From Streptomyces sp. NBC_01298 (lineage in GTDB: Bacteria > Actinomycetota > Actinomycetes > Streptomycetales > Streptomycetaceae), in the NCBI RefSeq assembly GCF_035978755.1, contig NZ_CP108414.1, positions 124,001-188,000 of the forward strand: DNA of 64,000 nt, read 5' to 3'. Within the stretch, counting starts at the first letter, position 1, and each line of letters starts with the position of its first letter. Of the stretch, positions 59,896 through 64,000 are shown piece by piece. The notes beneath the pieces are model-generated. The model was not told the origin of the DNA, ran no database searches, and saw only the letters and a program-made list of their open reading frames with translations. A program made the position numbers and the translations under genes.

Positions 59896-60449
59896 CCGGC
59901 CGCCCCCTGCCCGAGGTCGATCACGGAGTCCACGTCGGCCGGAGCCGCGCACGCGCTTGCCACGACGGCCACGCCGGAGGCGGCGACCTCGCGCAGGTAC
60001 TTCCAGGCCCGTTCCAGATCCGCGGGGACCAGGCCGTCGTCCACGTCGTCGACGAAGACCGCCTCGGCTCCCGACGCCAGGGCCAGCCCGACGTCGATCC
60101 GCAGCCTGTCCGCGGCGGACAATTCGCTGTACCGCTGGTCCTGGTCGCCCGGGAGTTCGCCGCTCAGGCCCTGGTCTCGCAGGAGTTGGCCCACCTTGCG
60201 GTATTCGTCGGTCTCCACCACACCGGTGATCCGGGCCAGCGAGGCGATCTCGCGCACGTCGGCGCGCGGCCCCTCGCCCCGGCCTCCTTTCAACCGGCCG
60301 GCCAGGACCATCAGCAGGCTGGAGCGGCCGGAACCTCCCGGGCCCACCACCGCGACCAACTGCCCCTTACGGATCTCGGCGTCGACGGGACCGAATACCG
60401 ACCCCTCCGGTCCCATCAGCGAGAAACCCTTTAGCGAGATCATTCGCAC
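59892..60449 (-). CDS. ABC-type ATPase-like protein, partner of the YhgE/Pip gene
   Basis: A 185-residue P-loop protein with GPGGSGRSSLL as Walker A near residue 37 and AEAVFVDDVDDG as Walker B near 135. The region where the ABC signature is expected reads YSELSAADRLRIDVGLAL, a degenerate LSGGQ. Short ATPases of this kind precede YhgE-like membrane genes in actinobacteria, presumably as an export couple. It starts with GTG at 60449 or ATG at 60443 without a visible ribosome binding site, possibly leaderless. It is joined to the next gene by an ATGA overlap. Confidence 0.8.
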   Translation of the reverse strand: MRMISLKGFSLMGPEGSVFGPVDAEIRKGQLVAVVGPGGSGRSSLLMVLAGRLKGGRGEGPRADVREIASLARITGVVETDEYRKVGQLLRDQGLSGELPGDQDQRYSELSAADRLRIDVGLALASGAEAVFVDDVDDGLVPADLERAWKYLREVAASGVAVVASACAAPADVDSVIDLGQGAAG

Positions 60450-60577
60450 ACAATAAGGGCATTTATGTCCGGATTTCGTTCACCGTGACACGCCGTGAGG
60501 AATATCAACCCCCGCTTTCCCTATGAGCATTTCATCCCTATCGGACGACGATCCCCCGGCTCACCGGCAACCGTGGA

Positions 60578-62092
60578 TCAGACCCGGAAGACCGATCCCA
60601 CGAACTCCGCCAGAAGGCGTTCCTTGAGGGGCCCCGGCAGCGCGTCCAGCAGCATGAGGACGGGGGCCGTTCGGGCGGGCAGTTTTCCGTCGCCGCCGAG
60701 GCCCGCGAAGGCCAGGACGCCGGCGATCTCGTCGGGCCCGAGGGTCTCCGGGTCGAGCCCGGCGGCCAGCTCGACGAGACCCGGGTCCACGGTCACCGGT
60801 GGGAGCGCGCGGCTCGCGGCGAGGGCGGCAGCGAGGTCCGTGACCAGGGCGTCCACCTGGCCGACGGTGGCCGGGGTCAGAGTGAGGTGCAGGTTGGGCG
60901 GCAGGCCGTCGAAGGAGAGCTGGGGCTGCAGGTACCAGCCGCGCTCCCGCATCTCGTCGGCGAGGTGCAGCAGGAGGCTGAGGTCGGGGGCCTCCTCGTG
61001 CTCCGCGCCGCTCCCCTGCGCACCGGCGGCGTCGCCCCGGGGAGCTCCGGTCGTGAACGCCACCAGCCCGGCCGTGGGTTCGCCCAGGACGCGCAGGCCT
61101 TCGATCCCGCGCAGCCCTGCCAGAAGCCGGTCCGACGCCTCGGCCACCCGGGCGGCCAACGCGGTGTAGCCGTCCTCGCCGACGTACTGGAGCACCGCCC
61201 ATGCCTGGGCCAGCAGACCGCCGGACTTCGTGCCCTGGACCGTCGGGTTGACCACCGGGTAGCCGGGCCAGCCCGCATGGGCGAAGTACTGGTACCGGCG
61301 CAGCTCGGCATCCCGGTACAGGACGACGGAGGCGCCCTTGTCCGCGTACCCGTACTTGTGCAGGTCCACGGAGAGCGAGGTGACCCCGGGCACGGACAGG
61401 TCGAACGGCGGGACTTCGCGGCCGGCCCGCCGCAGGTGGGGCAGGAGCCAGCCGCCGATGCAGGCGTCGACGTGGCAGAGCACGCCGCGCCGGGCCGCGG
61501 CCGCGGCGATCTCGGGCACCGGGTCGATGACCCCGTGGGCGTACGAGGGCGTCGAGGCGACCACGAGCGCCGTGCGGTCCGTGAGGGCGGCGGCCATGGC
61601 GTCGGCGTCGGCGCGGAAGGTGACCGGGTCCACGGGGACGACGACGCTCTCCAGGCCCAGGTAGTGGGCGGCCTTGTGGAAGGCGGCGTGCGCGGTGGAC
61701 GGGAGCACGAGCTGCGGCGCGCTGATCCCCCGGACGGCCCGCGCGTGGTCCCGTGCGGTCTTCACCGCGAGCAGGATGCTCTCCGTCCCGCCGCTGGTGA
61801 AGGTGCCCTGGGCGCCGGGCGCGCCGAGGACCGCCGCGACGGCGCCCACCAGGTCGTTCTCCAGTCGGGCGACGCTCGGGAAGACGGTCGGGTCGAGCCC
61901 GTTGACGGTGGCGTACGCGGTGTACGCGGCGGCGGCCAACTCGTCGAGGCCCTCCAGGCCGGCGTCGTAGACGTAGGCGAAGGTCCGGCCGCCCCGGGTG
62001 GGCGCGTCGCCCTCCCGCAGGGAGCGCAGTTCGGCGAGCACGTCGTCCGGGGTACGGCCGCCCGGCAGGGCGCGGGTGGATTCAGTCGACAC
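60578..62092 (-). CDS. PLP-dependent group II decarboxylase/sphingosine-phosphate lyase-like enzyme
   Basis: A 504-residue fold-type I PLP enzyme. TSGGTESILLAVKTAR near residue 90 binds the cofactor phosphate, HVDACIGGW near 205 holds the aspartate, and SLSVDLHKYGYADKG near 245 holds the Schiff-base lysine. The layout is nearest to sphingosine-1-phosphate lyase-like and glutamate/tyrosine-type decarboxylases of actinobacteria, and the substrate is unknown. GTG at 62092 overlaps the stop of the transporter gene upstream by 11 bases. The two may form an amino acid uptake and decarboxylation unit. Confidence 0.87.
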   Translation of the reverse strand: MSTESTRALPGGRTPDDVLAELRSLREGDAPTRGGRTFAYVYDAGLEGLDELAAAAYTAYATVNGLDPTVFPSVARLENDLVGAVAAVLGAPGAQGTFTSGGTESILLAVKTARDHARAVRGISAPQLVLPSTAHAAFHKAAHYLGLESVVVPVDPVTFRADADAMAAALTDRTALVVASTPSYAHGVIDPVPEIAAAAARRGVLCHVDACIGGWLLPHLRRAGREVPPFDLSVPGVTSLSVDLHKYGYADKGASVVLYRDAELRRYQYFAHAGWPGYPVVNPTVQGTKSGGLLAQAWAVLQYVGEDGYTALAARVAEASDRLLAGLRGIEGLRVLGEPTAGLVAFTTGAPRGDAAGAQGSGAEHEEAPDLSLLLHLADEMRERGWYLQPQLSFDGLPPNLHLTLTPATVGQVDALVTDLAAALAASRALPPVTVDPGLVELAAGLDPETLGPDEIAGVLAFAGLGGDGKLPARTAPVLMLLDALPGPLKERLLAEFVGSVFRV

Positions 62093-63500
62093 GGGTGTTG
62101 TTCTCTTCCTGCCGGGGCGATGCGGACGGTACGGGTCCGGGTGAGGGGTCGTGCGGGGTGGCCCCGGTGGGGTCCTCGCGGTAGCGGTGCAGCAGCCACA
62201 GGCTGGCGGCGGTGAGGACGGCGGGGAGCACGCTCATGCCCGCCGCGATGCCGGTGAGGGCCGCCTCGGGCTGGGCCACCCGGTGGTCCGCGTCGGAAGA
62301 GCGGAACCCGGTCACCGCGAGGACCAGGGCGAAGACGCCCGCGCCGAGCGCGAACGCCAGGGTTTCCGCGGCCGTCCAGAGCCCGGTGAACGTAGCGGCA
62401 CGGCGCTTGCCGGTGCGGGCCGCGTCCGCGGCGAGGGTGTCCGCCAGCATGGTCAGCGGGAGCAACTGGAGTCCGGCGTAGGCCACTCCGACGACCGCGA
62501 CCGCCGCGTAGCCGAGACCGGCACCGGCCGTCGGGGTGAGGGCCAGCAGCAGGGCGCCGGCGAGGAACAGCAGCGAGGCGGCCCACTGCGCGTTCTTCAC
62601 GCCCCACCGCCGGGACAGCCCGCTCCACAGCGGCATGAAGAGGACGAGGGGGCCGATCAGACAGGCGAAGAGCGGGGTGACGGCGGAGGGCGAGCCGAGG
62701 GTGTACGTGGCGAAGTACTGCACACCGGCGAGCATCACGCCGACGGCGAGGGCCTGGAGCGTCCACATTCCGGCCAGGTGGAGGAACGGCCGGTGGGACC
62801 GGGCGGTCGCCAACTGGGCGCGCAACGAAGGCTCGGACTCGCTGCGGGCGGCCCGCGGTGCCCACCGGGTGGTGAACCAGGCGCCGAACATGCCGAGGGC
62901 CAGCAGCACGGCGACGGCGGCCCCCATCAGCCGGTAGCTCGCCGGACTGCCCCCGTCTGCCTGCGCGAGGGCCGGGGCGAGCGCTCCGGACAGCAGGATC
63001 GCGACGCCCAGGAAGCCCACGCGCCAGCTGAGGATCCGGCCGCGTTCGGCGGGGTCCTCGGTCATCTCGGCGGGCATCGTCACGTACGGCACCTGGAAGA
63101 CGGCGTACGCGGTGGCGGCCAGCAGGAAGACCACGGCCACGTATCCGGCGGCGGCCGCACCGCGCAGCGGAGGCGCCGCGAACAGCAGGACGAACAGCGG
63201 GGGAAGGGTGCAGGCACCGATGAGCAAGAAGGGGCGGCGGGGGCCGCCGCGCAGCCGGCTGCGGTCGGACACGACGCCGACCAGCGGGTTGATCAGGACG
63301 TCCCACGCCTTGGGCAGGAAGACCGCCGCCCCGGCGACGGCCGCCGGGACCGCGAGGATGTTGGTCAGGTAGTAGAGCAGGATCAGCCCCGGCACGGTGG
63401 CGAACGTGCCGGTGCACAGGGAGCCGAGGCCGTACCCGATCCGCACGCGACGCGGCAGGGGCGGAGCCGGCGCGCGGTGGGCACGGAGGTCTACTGGCAT
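62082..63500 (-). CDS. MFS transporter of the GPH/MFS_2 type
   Basis: A 472-residue transporter with about 12 membrane segments and the traits of the glycoside-pentoside-hexuronide group: YGLGSLCTGTF at the start, PKAWDVLINPLVGVVSDRSRLRGGPRRPF near residue 65, and FQVPYVTMPAEMTEDPAERGR near 130. GPH carriers bring in sugars, but related actinobacterial members accompany lyases and decarboxylases. The gene overlaps the PLP enzyme gene by 11 bases, which suggests its substrate is that enzyme's substrate or product. The start at 63500 is the first Met before the membrane domain. Confidence 0.88.
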   Translation of the reverse strand: MPVDLRAHRAPAPPLPRRVRIGYGLGSLCTGTFATVPGLILLYYLTNILAVPAAVAGAAVFLPKAWDVLINPLVGVVSDRSRLRGGPRRPFLLIGACTLPPLFVLLFAAPPLRGAAAAGYVAVVFLLAATAYAVFQVPYVTMPAEMTEDPAERGRILSWRVGFLGVAILLSGALAPALAQADGGSPASYRLMGAAVAVLLALGMFGAWFTTRWAPRAARSESEPSLRAQLATARSHRPFLHLAGMWTLQALAVGVMLAGVQYFATYTLGSPSAVTPLFACLIGPLVLFMPLWSGLSRRWGVKNAQWAASLLFLAGALLLALTPTAGAGLGYAAVAVVGVAYAGLQLLPLTMLADTLAADAARTGKRRAATFTGLWTAAETLAFALGAGVFALVLAVTGFRSSDADHRVAQPEAALTGIAAGMSVLPAVLTAASLWLLHRYREDPTGATPHDPSPGPVPSASPRQEENNTRVD

Positions 63501-63567
63501 GCGCAGATCATCAGCGAGCGGACGAGGGGGTGGCAACGGGTGAGTATGACAGCGGCATGAACTCCGC

Positions 63568-64000
63568 TTGCGGACCCGACCGCCCCGACCTGCGGCGATC
63601 CGCCCTGCTGCGACCTGCCCTGCTGCGACCTGCGCCGAACTGGGCGCCCCCGCCCGCTCCGGAACCCCGATAACCTGCGCCCTGCTCTTCCCCGGCCAGG
63701 GCGAGCAGCGCCCCGGCACGCTCCGCGACCTGCCCGACCATCCTGCCGTCGGCCGGACCCTCGACGAGCTCTCCGAAGCCCTCGGCGAGGACGTCCGCGG
63801 TCTGGACACGGCCGAGGCACTGCGTTCCAACGCCGCCACACAGCTGGCCCTGTTCAGCGCGTAAGCGGCGAGCTTCCGGACGCTGAGTGCTCTCGGCGTG
63901 CGCCCCGACCATGAGGCCGGCCATTCCATCGGCGCCGCCATAGCGCAGGCCGTCGCCACGCCCGCCGATGCGCCGGAAACGCGGGCGGCCGCACCCTCCG
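63568..64000 (+). pseudogene. malonyltransferase (mdcH-like) gene with internal stop, runs off the window
   Basis: From about 63670 the frame reads as the start of an acyl carrier protein malonyltransferase of the malonate decarboxylase system: ALLFPGQGEQRPG, then GEDVRGLDTAEALRSNAATQLALFSA. A TAA stop at 63862-63864 interrupts it. The same frame goes on with AASFRTLSALGVRPDHEAGHSIGAA, which contains the active-site GHSIG serine. No malonate decarboxylase partner genes precede it. Unless the stop is a sequencing error, only about 65 residues of the domain are made. Confidence 0.75.

Overview
The window is high-GC actinobacterial DNA, almost certainly Streptomyces or a close relative. The signs are very strong G/C bias at third codon positions, frequent GTG and TTG starts, GGAG-type ribosome binding sites, long stem-loops between convergent genes, MbtH-dependent NRPS genes, and many small secreted proteins and lipoproteins. 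No rRNA, tRNA, CRISPR array or complete insertion sequence was recognised.

Region 1 (1-5.4 kb). The 3' end of an NRPS gene (PCP-thioesterase), an MbtH-like gene and an MFS exporter run on the + strand and look like the end of an assembly line that starts left of the window. They are followed by a small secreted protein, a 65-nt perfect palindrome (terminator), a degenerate cupin and two divergent LuxR-type regulators.

Region 2 (5.4-29.4 kb). Ten closely packed minus-strand genes look like one long transcription unit. In order of transcription they are: an NRPS of C-A-PCP-C-A-PCP-TE (codes read as Thr then Ser); a three-gene route from threonine to 2,3-diaminobutyrate (argininosuccinate-lyase-like enzyme, threonine-kinase-like GHMP kinase, SbnA-like PLP enzyme fused to an ATP-grasp domain); an MbtH protein; a PCP-epimerase didomain; two C-A-PCP proteins; a free-standing adenylation domain; and an MFS exporter. 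Domain logic predicts roughly a pentapeptide. The free A domain would charge the PCP-E protein, possibly with diaminobutyrate that becomes the D-isomer. Two further residues follow, then Thr (possibly dehydrated to dehydrobutyrine), then Ser and release by the TE. I cannot assign it to a known product.

Region 3 (29.5-44.6 kb). A secreted lipase sits behind two tandem palindromes that may be an operator. After it comes a patchy stretch of small secreted proteins, an AraC regulator and decayed genes: a quinone oxidoreductase and a MarR gene truncated head to head, a frameshifted membrane protein, a methyltransferase tail and a topoisomerase IB remnant. Intact islands are a nucleotidyltransferase-BON-phosphoesterase operon, a CYP152-type peroxygenase and a PoxB-like ThDP enzyme.

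Region 4 (44.9-64 kb). This holds a BCCT transporter, a YdeI-like protein, a two-pore-helix potassium-channel-like protein with an abnormal selectivity filter, an MFS/ArsR divergent pair with a clear operator, several lipoproteins and secreted proteins, a cyclophilin, an ABC-like ATPase with a frameshifted YhgE/Pip membrane partner, and a PLP decarboxylase-transporter pair. An interrupted malonyltransferase (mdcH-like) gene runs off the right edge. At least nine apparent reading-frame breaks fall between 32.9 and 59.9 kb and none was noticed in the 24-kb NRPS locus, so the right part is either decaying or contains assembly indels.
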